From positions 37,499 to 101,498 of the forward strand of contig CAKUUC010000007.1 in the NCBI GenBank assembly GCA_934692625.1: a stretch of 64,000 nucleotides of DNA, given 5' to 3'. The translations under genes and the position numbers were made by a program. Shown one piece after another: positions 44,401 to 51,307 of this stretch. The notes beneath the pieces are model-generated. The model made no database searches, was not told the DNA's origin, and was given only the letters and a program-made list of their open reading frames with translations. This DNA is from an uncultured Candidatus Melainabacteria bacterium. GTDB taxonomy: Bacteria > Cyanobacteriota > Vampirovibrionia > Gastranaerophilales > Gastranaerophilaceae. How positions within the stretch are numbered: position 1 is the first letter of the stretch; the number at the start of each line of letters is the position of its first letter.

Positions 44401-45017
44401 AAATAGCCGATAATATCTGATACCGCTTTTTGAATACTGTCGATTTGCTCAAGAATTTGAGCGCCGTTATTCGTTTGATTGATTTGCGCAATTCCGCTAA
44501 TGATATTTTTAAGGTTAGAACTAACGCTATCAATGGTATATTTGTAACTTTGGTTTATATTTTCAAAATCATTTCTTAATAGGGAAATTGTGCGAAGGAT
44601 ATCTTCTTTGTCAGATTTGTTTGATGAGATTTCGGCAATTTTATTTTCAATGCCGGCAATTAAGGCTTTTTGCTGACGAATTTCAGAGTATACGGTGTTC
44701 ATATTGTTTGAAAAGATTTCAAACAAATCTTTCATTTCTTTTGTTTTGACATGCTCATCTTGTTCGTTGAAAATTGCTTTGAGGGCTTTTTCAATATCAG
44801 AAAACTTGTCTAAAGTTGTTTTGTACTTATCATCAGACATTTTAGCCAAATCAGAAAGATATGACTTAATAAGTTCTGCTGATGCTGAATTTTTATCAAG
44901 TATTTCTAATTTGTTTGCAACACTAACCAAGAGTCTTTCGAAACTCTCACTATTTGCTGAATTTGCTCGTTTTATCTCCCTCAACGATTCAAAGATTAAG
45001 TCTATTTCTTGAGCCAT
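38487..45017 (-). CDS. Giant coiled-coil repeat protein (2176 residues), unknown function
   Basis: The whole protein is predicted helical coiled coil, rich in Glu, Asp, Lys, Leu, Ile, Asn and Ser, with no signal peptide or membrane segment. Pro, Cys and Trp are scarce. Two repeats of about 150 residues lie near 505-655 and 672-825, each starting with SSIENWL or SSLQEWL and holding NRDEVLKIL or DREDVLKVL. Several shorter repeats with LDILA / KVDILAQSDD occur around 1500-1745. An acidic linker near 1277-1308 (NDNDSDEDIEIVEEDD) separates the halves. The start has AAAGGTGGGAGA. It is followed by glcD with an 11-bp overlap. A structural, scaffold or filament role is inferred. Confidence 0.85.
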   Translation of the reverse strand: MAQEIDLIFESLREIKRANSANSESFERLLVSVANKLEILDKNSASAELIKSYLSDLAKMSDDKYKTTLDKFSDIEKALKAIFNEQDEHVKTKEMKDLFEIFSNNMNTVYSEIRQQKALIAGIENKIAEISSNKSDKEDILRTISLLRNDFENINQSYKYTIDSVSSNLKNIISGIAQINQTNNGAQILEQIDSIQKAVSDIIGYLANLDKKNVQLETVLSTVATEESLKYAQSVIDILVQKATAISDKLSESATKTDVKEITSATDFLKQQLEKSATKDMFSTLSETADEVLESTENLKSQLGLISQHIENIPNTKFVENTIGEIAEKLNLLEKEVQKVDAKDILDDVISNLQNVSTELTTGKKIISDIMEIVSNKVLTSINEISFEKESYEIKNTVSELVKALPQKEDIERILDAYHNEQKTLKTLVKQSDKIMDKVDNLPTHADMETLNSNQLSLVENLQEVAGKDDAANISAKIDNVENEVKNLNFDKEFESIYDKTSSIENWLATSNVKENAQEIAEQIKQKPNRDEVLKILETMENVSNCVEELSQNADAKKVKNTLADVYQMIEDLKNDFINTEEMHNDSVIVNLSELQRSVDNIVTGDEFNDFIEELREFLNKITDFQEKSTAKDNAIEEYKQAVLAKLDVISANLEAQGQEVKEQVEEVHKKVSSLQEWLTNSKIKENTDELLVQMQGKSDREDVLKVLKVVEAIVGDLSEISQKDSTDAINEKISDVFQKLDNLKTEFISTSEKQNGSVVEHLSEIQESIENIVKGEDFEGFSDEVKQLLEVIVSNTDKINSDYIAIKEYQVAILDKLDNIDTAAIKEIFEKRSTVVEDTLTNISEYLTSVNKIDTNEIKTTVNQIKEILESKQSEFDEFESNSQETIDILENYLGEIKRIMDLSDFAVAENVKNKLIKIEEDLGLYRGQNENAITDIISRLDEYLEFTKTLDNPYSEQDLKSSMQEISEIKDMILTLSETFRTLKYEEDSREKSVADFVTGKMDDLCQGLEELTNSLETRMQQGFTYNAALIEEKTSMLLEFIQDLRHENAKSPELYENLTVADSKLTDYKQELELINTDVVNAINSNTDKIMEEFEPIKEMLVNISNNANLATSLATDVEELHTAVNQDFTNNENAVSQATLSRLDFTYNQICNQLDEIEANIKDIVMSDVDSVMRQMIDLQTSVENAISKITPPEASQMEEMKAFIESLQDFKNSQKEMLTEVANDIKTQMDTQYEELKSLITVSLNNDKILDAIDKLKLNILDKAFTIRKSLEENETPNDEIDNDNDSDEDIEIVEEDDNQKSVSFDELKYQREDESFKTRQILAEVRNDYNKFADDVKALSGESAQIKEILKVMQEKMDNLVVQHVDAEDITIVDENSKPQEPTKQDSKNKDVIVGKDNFNFIQALDCFKTDVKNISQNVESVLSPTECKEVISGTTAQSAIDKEAYNALLQKLDKIQKRITSGEWLEEIKNYINNGKIGTTLELILGKLDILALTDSCDWVQDVKTLVNNLKEGNLSTSVDPQIGSMLKLLNDKVDILAQSDDYELFEELREILETTNFEQNAETSNLLSLINQKLDVLASSDEDINLDDLSERLSAIEDKINFLATSDGSDAPEFVDDMMYTLMNLEEKIDKFANQSSSTDSEGNVIIDNDIKTKLENLGQKLDTFAKLSGVALSDEVKDKLGLIENKIDVLAMSNNEENDYEVTNVVDELNKKIDLIDAKVDIVASTDAYNDIEDIKVTLENVEENLAKVKRIAGSGTDSEITEILEIINHKIDSLTKDGNEYNQKEFRDVKDLIMAQMDYIDSLESNQKTDAVRKCLKELTVEVNNLNTVQNTKQIQKTIRDMKESIMAAVVTVFEQVSFTEESEDIKGFVEEKTDEINQNLALVTNQLKQITNSTTDETDYTYSMQDIESDLAKLRLALKDLQVHEQENQSVRLSSILDNINQIGSTVTELQSSIPKDELLGLQLKFDQINSDIESLTKLSNHLLETSDVTYNTLNSNFEAFGKTITEQLTTRVDKVTKMLEHSNASDAVMRQALIYVGEWIDSASDSMNKISTNSEEIIEVKSAIEALKKSLPEQTGILSSLEEKFDEQQERLAFFERQITKLLSIEDKFEEQQERIDRLEMSIEKILSAVEDIDDTKVTRKIDKIDKQLSKLSVNIEKLASYVD

Positions 45018-45139
45018 TCTCCCACCTTTACAAATATATCCCTACATTTTACATATTACCAACATCAAATCTCTAAGTAAAATTATTTTTACATATTTAT
45101 TACAAATGTTAAGAATAAGTGCTACAAAAATATTATTAG

Positions 45140-45148
45140 TGTTATTAT
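45140..45148 (+). promoter_or_regulatory. Extended -10 promoter of the oxidoreductase operon
   Basis: TGTTATTAT lies 31 nt before the ferredoxin start, leaving a leader with a GAGGG ribosome site. No convincing -35 is seen. Confidence 0.45.
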
Positions 45149-45179
45149 AGTAAAGGAGAAGATTAGAAAGAGGGATATT

Positions 45180-45392
45180 ATGAGTCACATAGTAATTGAT
45201 GACACGAGATGTAAGGCATGCTATTTGTGTATCAAAGAGTGTCCTAAAAAGTTGATTAAAGTCAGCGAAAAGACAAACAATTTGGGTAACAAAATTGTAG
45301 AATTTGATGACAAGAATAATGAATGTTTGGGCTGTGCAATGTGTGCAATGAGATGTCCTGATTTAGCAATAAAAGAAGTTTATAGAGGTTAA
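45180..45392 (+). CDS. vorD: 2-oxoacid:ferredoxin oxidoreductase, delta (2x4Fe-4S) subunit
   Basis: The 70-residue ferredoxin-like subunit has two 4Fe-4S motifs, CKACYLCIKECPKKLI and CLGCAMCAMRCPDLAI. It carries electrons from the catalytic subunits to free ferredoxin. It is the first of four genes in the order delta, alpha, beta, gamma, with gaps of 4 bp, an overlap, and 9 bp. GAGGG precedes the ATG. Naming follows the VOR/KOR family; gene symbols are tentative. Confidence 0.9.
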   Translation: MSHIVIDDTRCKACYLCIKECPKKLIKVSEKTNNLGNKIVEFDDKNNECLGCAMCAMRCPDLAIKEVYRG

Positions 45393-45396
45393 AGAT

Positions 45397-46467
45397 ATGG
45401 CAGTTGAATGTATGACTGGTAAAAAAGTTTTAATGAAAGGTAATTATGCAATAGCAAATGCTGCTGTTATGGCTGGTTGTCAGTGCTATTTCGGTTATCC
45501 TATTACTCCGCAGAGTGAAATTGGCGAATTCATGAGCGGAAAGATGCAAGAACTTCATAGAGCCTATGTTTCGGCAGAAAGTGAACTTGCAGCGATTAAT
45601 ATGACACTAGGAGCATGCGCAACGGGTGTTAAGGCAATGTCATCATCATCTTCATGTGCAGTTTCTCTTATGCAAGAAGCGTTGTCTTATGCGACAGCGG
45701 ATGAACTTCCGGTAGTTTTGGTCAGTGTTATGAGAGGTGGCCCTGGATTAGGTAATATTTACCCATCACAAGGAGATTACAATCAATCTACAAAAGGTGG
45801 CGGAAATGGAGATTACCATTTAATAGTGCTTGCTCCATCAACTGTTCAAGAATGTTTTGATTTGACATACAAAGCGTTCTATCTTGCTCATAAGTACAAA
45901 AATCCGACAGTATTGCTAGCGGACGGGTTGTTAGGGCAAATGATGGAACCTTTGGAATTTAAAGAATATCCGTATCCTGAAATTGACCATTCTGATTGGG
46001 CTTTAACTGGTGCTAAGGATAGAGAGGCGCGTATTATTCGTTCTTATGCTCCAATCGCTGATGAACATTGCGTATTTATGGATAATCTTTATAAAAATAA
46101 ATACAAAGTTATCGAAGAAAACGAAACTGAATGGGAAGAAGTCGGAACAGAAGATGCGGACGTGCTTTTGGTAAGTTTCGGTTCAACATCAAGAAACGTT
46201 AAAACGGCTGCAAAAATTTGCAGAGAAAAAGGTATAAAAGCAGGTATTTTAAGACCAATTACATTGTATCCGTTCCCAACAAAGAGAATTAACCAACTTG
46301 CAGACAAAGTTAAAAAAGTTATTACGGTTGAAGTTAATATGGGACAAATGGTAAACGATGTAAGACTTGCGGTTAACGGTAAATGTCCTGTTGAATTGAT
46401 TAATAAAGCGGTCGGAACACCTCCGGCACCGGAAGAAATAGTTGAAAGAATTGAGGAGTTAGTATAA
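45397..46467 (+). CDS. vorB: 2-oxoacid:ferredoxin oxidoreductase, alpha subunit (VorB/KorA type)
   Basis: The 356-residue pyrimidine-binding-domain subunit has the family's conserved GYPITPQSEIGEFMS, AESELAAINMTLGACATGVKAM, SVMRGGPGLGNIYPSQGDY and GDYHLIVLAPSTVQECFDL. This set is closest to enzymes annotated as 3-methyl-2-oxobutanoate (VOR) or 2-oxoglutarate (KOR) oxidoreductases. They oxidatively decarboxylate a 2-oxoacid to acyl-CoA with ferredoxin, or run the reverse. It shares one base with the beta gene. The choice of substrate is not certain. Confidence 0.9.
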   Translation: MAVECMTGKKVLMKGNYAIANAAVMAGCQCYFGYPITPQSEIGEFMSGKMQELHRAYVSAESELAAINMTLGACATGVKAMSSSSSCAVSLMQEALSYATADELPVVLVSVMRGGPGLGNIYPSQGDYNQSTKGGGNGDYHLIVLAPSTVQECFDLTYKAFYLAHKYKNPTVLLADGLLGQMMEPLEFKEYPYPEIDHSDWALTGAKDREARIIRSYAPIADEHCVFMDNLYKNKYKVIEENETEWEEVGTEDADVLLVSFGSTSRNVKTAAKICREKGIKAGILRPITLYPFPTKRINQLADKVKKVITVEVNMGQMVNDVRLAVNGKCPVELINKAVGTPPAPEEIVERIEELV

Positions 46468-47222
46468 TGGAAACACAAGTATTTAAAGTTCCGGAATCGT
46501 TCAAAAAAGATTTCAAATATACCTTCTGTCCGGGTTGTGACCACGGTGTTGCAATAAGACTTGTCGGGGAATGCCTTGACGAATTAGGTATTAGTGATAA
46601 TGCAATCATTGCTGCATCAATCGGTTGTTCGGTTACGATTTACGATTTTCTAAACATTGATGCGTTAGAATCTCCTCACGGAAGAGCAATGGCAGAAGCT
46701 ACCGGTATAAAAAGAGCAAGACCAGACAAATTTGTATTTACATATCAAGGTGATGGCGATTTTGCATCAATCGGACTTGCCGAAGGAATTCATGCCGCAC
46801 TTCGTGGTGAAAAGATTTCAGCGATTTGTATAAATAATACAACTTACGGTATGACAGGCGGTCAACTCGGACCTACTACAATGATGGGACAAGTTACGAC
46901 TACTTCTCCGACAGGAAGAAATGCAGAGTATTACGGTTATCCGATTAAAATAGCCGAACATATTGCGTTATGTGAAGGTACAGCATTCAGTGCAAGAGTT
47001 TCACTTGACAGTGTTGCAAATATCAGAAAAGCAAAACAGGCTATCAAGAAGGCTTTTGAAGTTCAACTTCAAGGTCTTGGACTCGGGTTTGTTGAAATTC
47101 TTTCCGGTTGTCCAACAAATTGGAGAATGACACCTGAGCAATCTCACGAAAGAGTGAAAAACGAAATGCAAAAAACTTTCCCGCTCGGAATTTATAAAGA
47201 TGTTACAGCAGAAACTAAATAA
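46467..47222 (+). CDS. vorA: 2-oxoacid:ferredoxin oxidoreductase, beta (TPP) subunit
   Basis: The 251-residue subunit binds thiamine diphosphate. CPGCDHGVAIRLVGECLDELG and the TPP/Mg motif GDGDFASIGLAEGIHAALRGE with INNTTYGMTGGQLGPTT are clear. The C-terminal FVEILSGCPTNWRMTP is typical of VOR/KOR beta. It overlaps the alpha stop (TAATG) and precedes gamma by 9 bp, which guarantees stoichiometric synthesis. Confidence 0.92.
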   Translation: METQVFKVPESFKKDFKYTFCPGCDHGVAIRLVGECLDELGISDNAIIAASIGCSVTIYDFLNIDALESPHGRAMAEATGIKRARPDKFVFTYQGDGDFASIGLAEGIHAALRGEKISAICINNTTYGMTGGQLGPTTMMGQVTTTSPTGRNAEYYGYPIKIAEHIALCEGTAFSARVSLDSVANIRKAKQAIKKAFEVQLQGLGLGFVEILSGCPTNWRMTPEQSHERVKNEMQKTFPLGIYKDVTAETK

Positions 47223-47231
47223 GGATACATT

Positions 47232-47780
47232 ATGGAAAAAGATTTTATTATAGCAGGATTTGGCGGACAAGGTGTACTACTTGCCGGAGAGGTATTGGCT
47301 AACGGATTTATGCTTGATGATAAAAAAGTTACCTGGTATCCTTCTTATGGTGCCGAAATGAGGGGCGGAACGGTTAATTGTACTGTTGTTATGTCTGATG
47401 ATGAAGTTGGTGCTGTTCAAAAATCAAAGGCTGATTTTATTGTTGTTTTAAACCAAGCATCGTTTGATAAATACATATCTTGGGTTAAAAAAGGTGGTAC
47501 AATTATTGTTAATTCTTCACTTGCAAAGATTAGCAAAATCAGAGATGATATAAATTATGCGGTAGCGCCAATTACCGAACTTGCTCAAGAAAAACTTGGC
47601 AATATCAAAATGTCTAATATATTAGCATTAGGAATTGTGGCAAAAGTTTGCAATTCTGTTAATCTAAAAACTTTGGAAAATGCATTGTATAACGTAATTC
47701 CACCACATAGAAAGCAACTTATTCCAAAAAATATCGAGGCTTTAAAACTCGGTTATGAGTATGATTTATTGCCTGTTTAG
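47232..47780 (+). CDS. vorC: 2-oxoacid:ferredoxin oxidoreductase, gamma subunit
   Basis: This 182-residue gamma domain has FIIAGFGGQGVLLAGEVLA at the N-terminus (the CoA-binding gamma signature), WYPSYGAEMRGGTVNCTVV and IPPHRKQLIPKN. It closes the operon. A weak AT-rich hairpin follows at 47782-47811. Confidence 0.92.
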   Translation: MEKDFIIAGFGGQGVLLAGEVLANGFMLDDKKVTWYPSYGAEMRGGTVNCTVVMSDDEVGAVQKSKADFIVVLNQASFDKYISWVKKGGTIIVNSSLAKISKIRDDINYAVAPITELAQEKLGNIKMSNILALGIVAKVCNSVNLKTLENALYNVIPPHRKQLIPKNIEALKLGYEYDLLPV

Positions 47781-47781
47781 T

Positions 47782-47811
47782 TTTAAAATCACCTAAAAAG
47801 TTGATTTTAAA
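47782..47811 (+). terminator. Weak hairpin after the oxidoreductase operon
   Basis: Stem TTTAAAATCA / TGATTTTAAA with a 10-nt loop but no long T tail. Possible terminator only. Confidence 0.35.
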
Positions 47812-47863
47812 TTTGAAGGGACAGTTTATTCTTATCATGTGATATATAAGAGGTTTAAATAAC

Positions 47864-48100
47864 GTGAAACGTGAAATCATAATTTCATCAATCAAAGAAA
47901 AAGAAATTCAACTGTCTAAACTAAAAGAACATACCGACAAAAGTGAAGTGTGTTTGGATTTGTACAACAAAATTCTCATTGAAAAAGCGGTTTTGATAAA
48001 GCAACTCGAAGATTTACAGAATAAATCAATAATTAATCGAATTAAGCATCTGCTTCCTCGTCAGGAAAAATTAATTTGCGATTATTTCAAGGGCAGATAA
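47864..48100 (+). CDS. Small helical hypothetical protein
   Basis: The 78-residue protein is mostly alpha-helical and charged (REIIISSIKEKEIQLSKLKE, then LIEKAVLIKQLEDLQNK). The start is GTG with AAGAGG 10 nt upstream. It is convergent with the XRE regulator gene, whose stop is adjacent. Function is unknown. Confidence 0.6.
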   Translation: MKREIIISSIKEKEIQLSKLKEHTDKSEVCLDLYNKILIEKAVLIKQLEDLQNKSIINRIKHLLPRQEKLICDYFKGR

Positions 48101-48421
48101 TTATTCTGTCAATGATAGTACAATTTTATAAAAATCTTGTAAACGTTCTCTGTTTACAGGTTTTATTCTATTGACAATTTCTGAAAATAAATCAATATCG
48201 TCTTGTTGATGTTCAAAATCGAACAAGTCTTTGATTTTTACGCCCAAAACTTTAGCGATTTTTTCGAGATTTTCTGGTGAGGGAAAAGTTCTGCCAGTTT
48301 CAATGTTGCTCAAATTTCTCGGCGCAATACCGATTAACTCCGCAAGTTGTTCTTGTTTTATATTCTGACGTTTGCGAAGTTCTTGGACTCTTCTACCTAA
48401 AAGTTTTTTTACTTCTGACAT
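48101..48421 (-). CDS. XRE-family transcriptional regulator
   Basis: The 106-residue protein has an HTH_3 domain (about 8-65): RVQELRKRQNIKQEQLAELI, then GIAPRNLSNIETGRTFPSPE and NLEKIAKVLGVKIKDLFDF. A short helical C-terminal tail (INRIKPVNRERLQDFYKI) may dimerise. GAGG precedes the ATG. Target genes are unknown; its own promoter region, shared with the decayed prepilin gene upstream, is a natural candidate. Confidence 0.85.
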   Translation of the reverse strand: MSEVKKLLGRRVQELRKRQNIKQEQLAELIGIAPRNLSNIETGRTFPSPENLEKIAKVLGVKIKDLFDFEHQQDDIDLFSEIVNRIKPVNRERLQDFYKIVLSLTE

Positions 48422-48471
48422 AATTACCTCACTTTTAATATCTATAGCGATTGATGTAATGTATCATTATA

Positions 48472-48730
48472 TGGAAATTTATAGACGAGGCATGTTGAGA
48501 GAAAGAAAGTCGGCTTTACGTTAGCGGAAATTTTGATAACGATAGGGATAATAGGTGTTGTTGCCGCAATTGATGATGGTGAAGCAGGAACCGTGCAAAG
48601 AACCAGAGAACAACTCATAAATGGACCTTCAACTTGTAATTATCAATGCAGTAAAAAAGGGCGTGGAATGTGGTGCGGAGCCTTGATACAAAAAGACGGT
48701 TGGAAGATTAGTAAAGATTATCCTTGGTAA
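48472..48730 (+). pseudogene. Decayed type IV prepilin-like gene
   Basis: A reading frame from 48512 gives GFTLAEILITIGIIGVVAA, the prepilin signal with its leader-cleavage Gly and Glu at position 5. It is joined directly to a Cys-rich C-terminus (CNYQCSKKGRGMWCGALIQK, then DGWKISKDYPW). Most of the mature domain is missing, and the only ATGs upstream (48472, 48492) are in a different frame that hits a stop, so a frameshift and an internal deletion are needed to explain it. The C-terminal part looks like ends of gut Melainabacteria prepilin-like proteins as I recall them. Confidence 0.7.
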
Positions 48731-48756
48731 GAATTTAAAATTTTTCAAATCTGTGC

Positions 48757-48785
48757 TTGCAATTTTGTGTAAATTAGTGTAACAT
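48757..48785 (+). promoter_or_regulatory. Putative sigma-70-type promoter of the RpaB-like gene
   Basis: TTGCAA and TAACAT are separated by 17 nt. The leader to the ATG at 48883 would be about 90 nt, long for this window. Confidence 0.4.
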
Positions 48786-48882
48786 ATTGTTATAAAACTA
48801 TAGAAAAATATATAAAATGTAATGTTTTCAGTAGTTTACAACTTTGTATAGGATTATTAAAAATAAAAGTAAGGAAAAGAAT

Positions 48883-49632
48883 ATGACGGAGAATTTGGAA
48901 ATGTCAGCAGAAACTGAAGATCGTCAAAGAATTTTATTGGCAGATGATGAAGCCAGTATAAGACGTATTTTGGAAACTCGTTTAAAAATGGCAGGTTACG
49001 ATGTTTATACAGCGCAAGATGGTGAAGAAGCTGTTGCAGCATTTAACAAATACAACCCAGATTTGGTTGTGCTAGATGTTATGATGCCAAAAATGGACGG
49101 CTACGGTGTTACAAGAGAAATTCGTAGATCTTCTGATGTTCCAATTATTATATTGACAGCTTTAGGAGATGTTTCAGAAAGAATTACAGGCTTAGAATTG
49201 GGTGCAGATGATTATGTTATCAAACCTTTCAGCCCTAAAGAACTTGAAGCAAGAGTTAAAGCAGTATTGAGAAGAACTAATAACAGAGAAATGGTTACTC
49301 CGGCAGGAAAAGTAACTAAGAATGTTATTACAACCGGTAATATCAAAATTGATACTGCTCGTCGTCAAGTTTACAGAAAGAATGAACGCATCAGATTGAC
49401 TGGAATGGAATTCAGTTTGTTAGAATTGTTAGTAAACAATTCAGGTCAAGCATTCTCAAGAAACGAAATCTTGCAACATGTTTGGGCTTATCCGCCAGAT
49501 CATCGCATTGATACAAGGGTTGTTGACGTACATATTTCAAGATTACGTTCAAAACTTGAAACTGACCCTGCAAATCCTGAGTTAATCTTGACTGCACGTG
49601 GTATCGGTTATATGTTCCAAAGAATTAACTAA
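48883..49632 (+). CDS. rpaB: OmpR-family response regulator, RpaB-like
   Basis: The 249-residue regulator has a receiver domain (about 15-130) with acidic pocket ADDEA, phospho-Asp in LVVLDVMMPKMDGYGV, and KPFSPKELEAR. A winged-helix DNA-binding domain (about 150-245) has RLTGMEFSLLELLVNNSG and RVVDVHISRLRSKLE. Long runs such as ASIRRILETRL, LTALGDVSERITGLELGADD and ELILTARGIGYMFQRI match cyanobacterial RpaB closely from memory, hence the symbol. In cyanobacteria RpaB works with histidine kinase NblS; no kinase gene is present here. AAGGAA precedes the ATG. Confidence 0.88.
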   Translation: MTENLEMSAETEDRQRILLADDEASIRRILETRLKMAGYDVYTAQDGEEAVAAFNKYNPDLVVLDVMMPKMDGYGVTREIRRSSDVPIIILTALGDVSERITGLELGADDYVIKPFSPKELEARVKAVLRRTNNREMVTPAGKVTKNVITTGNIKIDTARRQVYRKNERIRLTGMEFSLLELLVNNSGQAFSRNEILQHVWAYPPDHRIDTRVVDVHISRLRSKLETDPANPELILTARGIGYMFQRIN

Positions 49633-49638
49633 TTTTAA

Positions 49639-49676
49639 CAAAAAAGAGCAGCCATAATGGTTGCTCTTTTTGTTTT
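49639..49676 (+). terminator. Intrinsic terminator of the RpaB-like gene
   Basis: AAAAAGAGCAGCC / GGTTGCTCTTTTT stem followed by TGTTTTTT. Confidence 0.85.
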
Positions 49677-49789
49677 TTGGAGAGAATATGTAAAATAATA
49701 ATATCCCTCTTAATATTCCTATAGCGGTAAAAGTTTGTATAATGGTATTATTATCCGTGAAATTTAAAATATTAAAAATAAATTAACAC

Positions 49790-49817
49790 TTGATTTTCAG
49801 ACTGTTTTTGATAGAAT
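49790..49817 (+). promoter_or_regulatory. Promoter of tRNA-His
   Basis: TTGATT (49790-49795) and TAGAAT (49812-49817) with a 16-nt spacer. Transcription would start about 10 nt before the tRNA. Confidence 0.6.
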
Positions 49818-49834
49818 AAAAGAGTAATAGATAT

Positions 49835-49911
49835 GGCGGAAGTCGTCAAGCGGTTAAGACCTCGGATTGTGGTTCCGATATGCGTGGGTTCGAATCCCAT
49901 CTTCCGCCCCA
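49835..49911 (+). tRNA. tRNA-His (anticodon GTG)
   Basis: The acceptor GCGGAAG pairs perfectly with CTTCCGC, preceded by the extra G(-1) typical of tRNA-His and opposed by discriminator C. The anticodon stem is TCGGA/TCCGA with loop TTGTGGT (anticodon GTG), and the T arm is GTGGG-TTCGAAT-CCCAT. CCA is encoded (49909-49911), unlike the tRNA-Arg here. Around the tRNA the 49633-50041 gap holds only its promoter and terminators. Confidence 0.96.
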
Positions 49912-49920
49912 CTAAAATTT

Positions 49921-49944
49921 AAGACCTCGTATGAGGTCTTTTTT
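49921..49944 (+). terminator. Intrinsic terminator of tRNA-His
   Basis: AAGACCTC / GAGGTCTT stem with a GTAT loop, then TTTT, 9 bp after the tRNA. Confidence 0.9.
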
Positions 49945-50041
49945 ACTGTTCTCGTAAGGGTTTTACGGGTTCGGATAAATTCATAATTTTTTGAAGAACC
50001 TCTAAATACGTGTGCATTGCTAATTATGGATTAGCATTTGT

Positions 50042-51307
50042 TTATAAATTTTTTATAAATTCTACAACTTCTTCTAATGAATATATATTTTGTTGAACAA
50101 AGAATTCTTTGCCGGTTTGTTCTTTTACGTATGTTAGTGATTTCCCGTCCAGAAAATCTTCTGTGTAAGGTCGAAGCATTATTGATGGTACAACGACAAT
50201 ATCACCATCTGTATCTTTGACTGTTCTGATTAAATCATCTGTTGTAATTAATCCTGCAACAGTAATGTTTTCTCCCCAATAACTTGATTTTACCGGTCTG
50301 ATTTCTACTGTTAAATTTTTTATTTTATTTAATTTCTGAGATATTTCATAAAACATGTTTTTTGCAGCGTAGGAGCAAGCAAAAATCATTTTAAAAGGTG
50401 CTGAAATTTTTTTAGGTAATTTATGTCTGTTGAAATTATCTAACGTGAAACGTAAAGAGCCAACACCATCATCAAGTTGTCCAAAATTTCCGTAATATTT
50501 TGCCGGCGGAATAGGTTCATCAGCAAGCAAGAAAAATTCATCAGAGCAACATACTCGTTTGTATTTTGAAGCAATTTCAATTGTTTCTTTTGCGCATTGT
50601 TTATCGACTTGTTTTAATTCGCCTTCTCGGAATTTTGTTACCCCAACCGGAACTATTGCGACTGATAATACGGTATTTTTTAGTTCTGCAAGGTCTGATA
50701 ATGTTCTATCTAATTCTTTTCCGTCGTTCCATCCTGGGCATAAAACAATTTGGGCATGGAAAGGTATTTTGTTCTTTCTGAACCATTTTAAATTTTCTAA
50801 TGCTTTACCTGCGTTTGGGTTTCTTAGCATTTTTACCCTTAATTCAGGATTTGTCGTTTGCACAGAAACATAAAACGGTCCAAGATGCATTCGTTTTATT
50901 CTGTCTTTGTCCGAATCTTTCAAGTTTGTTAGTGTAATATAAGTACCTTGCAGATACGATAATCTATAATCGTCATCTTTTACATATAGAGTCTTTCGCA
51001 AACCTTTTGGTTGCTGGTCAACGAAGCAAAATATGCAATGGTTTAGACATGGTTTTATTCTGTCAAAAACCGCACTTTCAAAAACTATTCCCAAATCATC
51101 ATCAAAATCTTTCTCTATCTCGATTTCTTCAATCTCGCCATTCGTTTTTTTGATTTCAATGGTAATTAGTTCTGATTTCATGTAGAAATTGTAATCAATC
51201 ATATCAGTTGGAGTAACTCCATCAATAGAAAGGAGTTCGTCACCTGATTCTATTCCTATTTCTTCTGCTATAGAACCTTCTGTTACGCTGTTTACAATTG
51301 CCGGCAT
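50042..51307 (-). CDS. PDZ / radical SAM / DUF512 protein
   Basis: The 421-residue protein has an N-terminal PDZ-like domain (IVNSVTEGSIAEEIGIESGD, about 1-50). A radical-SAM-type Fe-S region follows, with CLNHCIFCFVDQQPKGLRKT (CxxxCxxC, about 90) and YLQGTYITLTNL. The C-terminal DUF512 domain has KMIFACSYAAKNMFYEIS and TVAGLITTDDLI. This is the family found in all cyanobacteria and many clostridia and predicted to be an Fe-S oxidoreductase. The function is not firmly known. The start is directly at the end of the PadR gene, so the two are co-transcribed. Confidence 0.88.
   Translation of the reverse strand: MPAIVNSVTEGSIAEEIGIESGDELLSIDGVTPTDMIDYNFYMKSELITIEIKKTNGEIEEIEIEKDFDDDLGIVFESAVFDRIKPCLNHCIFCFVDQQPKGLRKTLYVKDDDYRLSYLQGTYITLTNLKDSDKDRIKRMHLGPFYVSVQTTNPELRVKMLRNPNAGKALENLKWFRKNKIPFHAQIVLCPGWNDGKELDRTLSDLAELKNTVLSVAIVPVGVTKFREGELKQVDKQCAKETIEIASKYKRVCCSDEFFLLADEPIPPAKYYGNFGQLDDGVGSLRFTLDNFNRHKLPKKISAPFKMIFACSYAAKNMFYEISQKLNKIKNLTVEIRPVKSSYWGENITVAGLITTDDLIRTVKDTDGDIVVVPSIMLRPYTEDFLDGKSLTYVKEQTGKEFFVQQNIYSLEEVVEFIKNL

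Noticed and set aside
38487..45017. Several 60-109 codon plus-strand frames inside the giant gene
   Set aside because: Antisense shadows of a low-complexity coiled-coil gene; Ser/Leu/Phe-rich translations typical of reversed Glu/Lys/Asp codons.
45180..47780. Assignment of the four-subunit enzyme as pyruvate:ferredoxin oxidoreductase
   Set aside because: The alpha subunit carries the ITPQSE and MRGGPGLG set of VOR/KOR rather than the pyruvate enzyme pattern; substrate left open.
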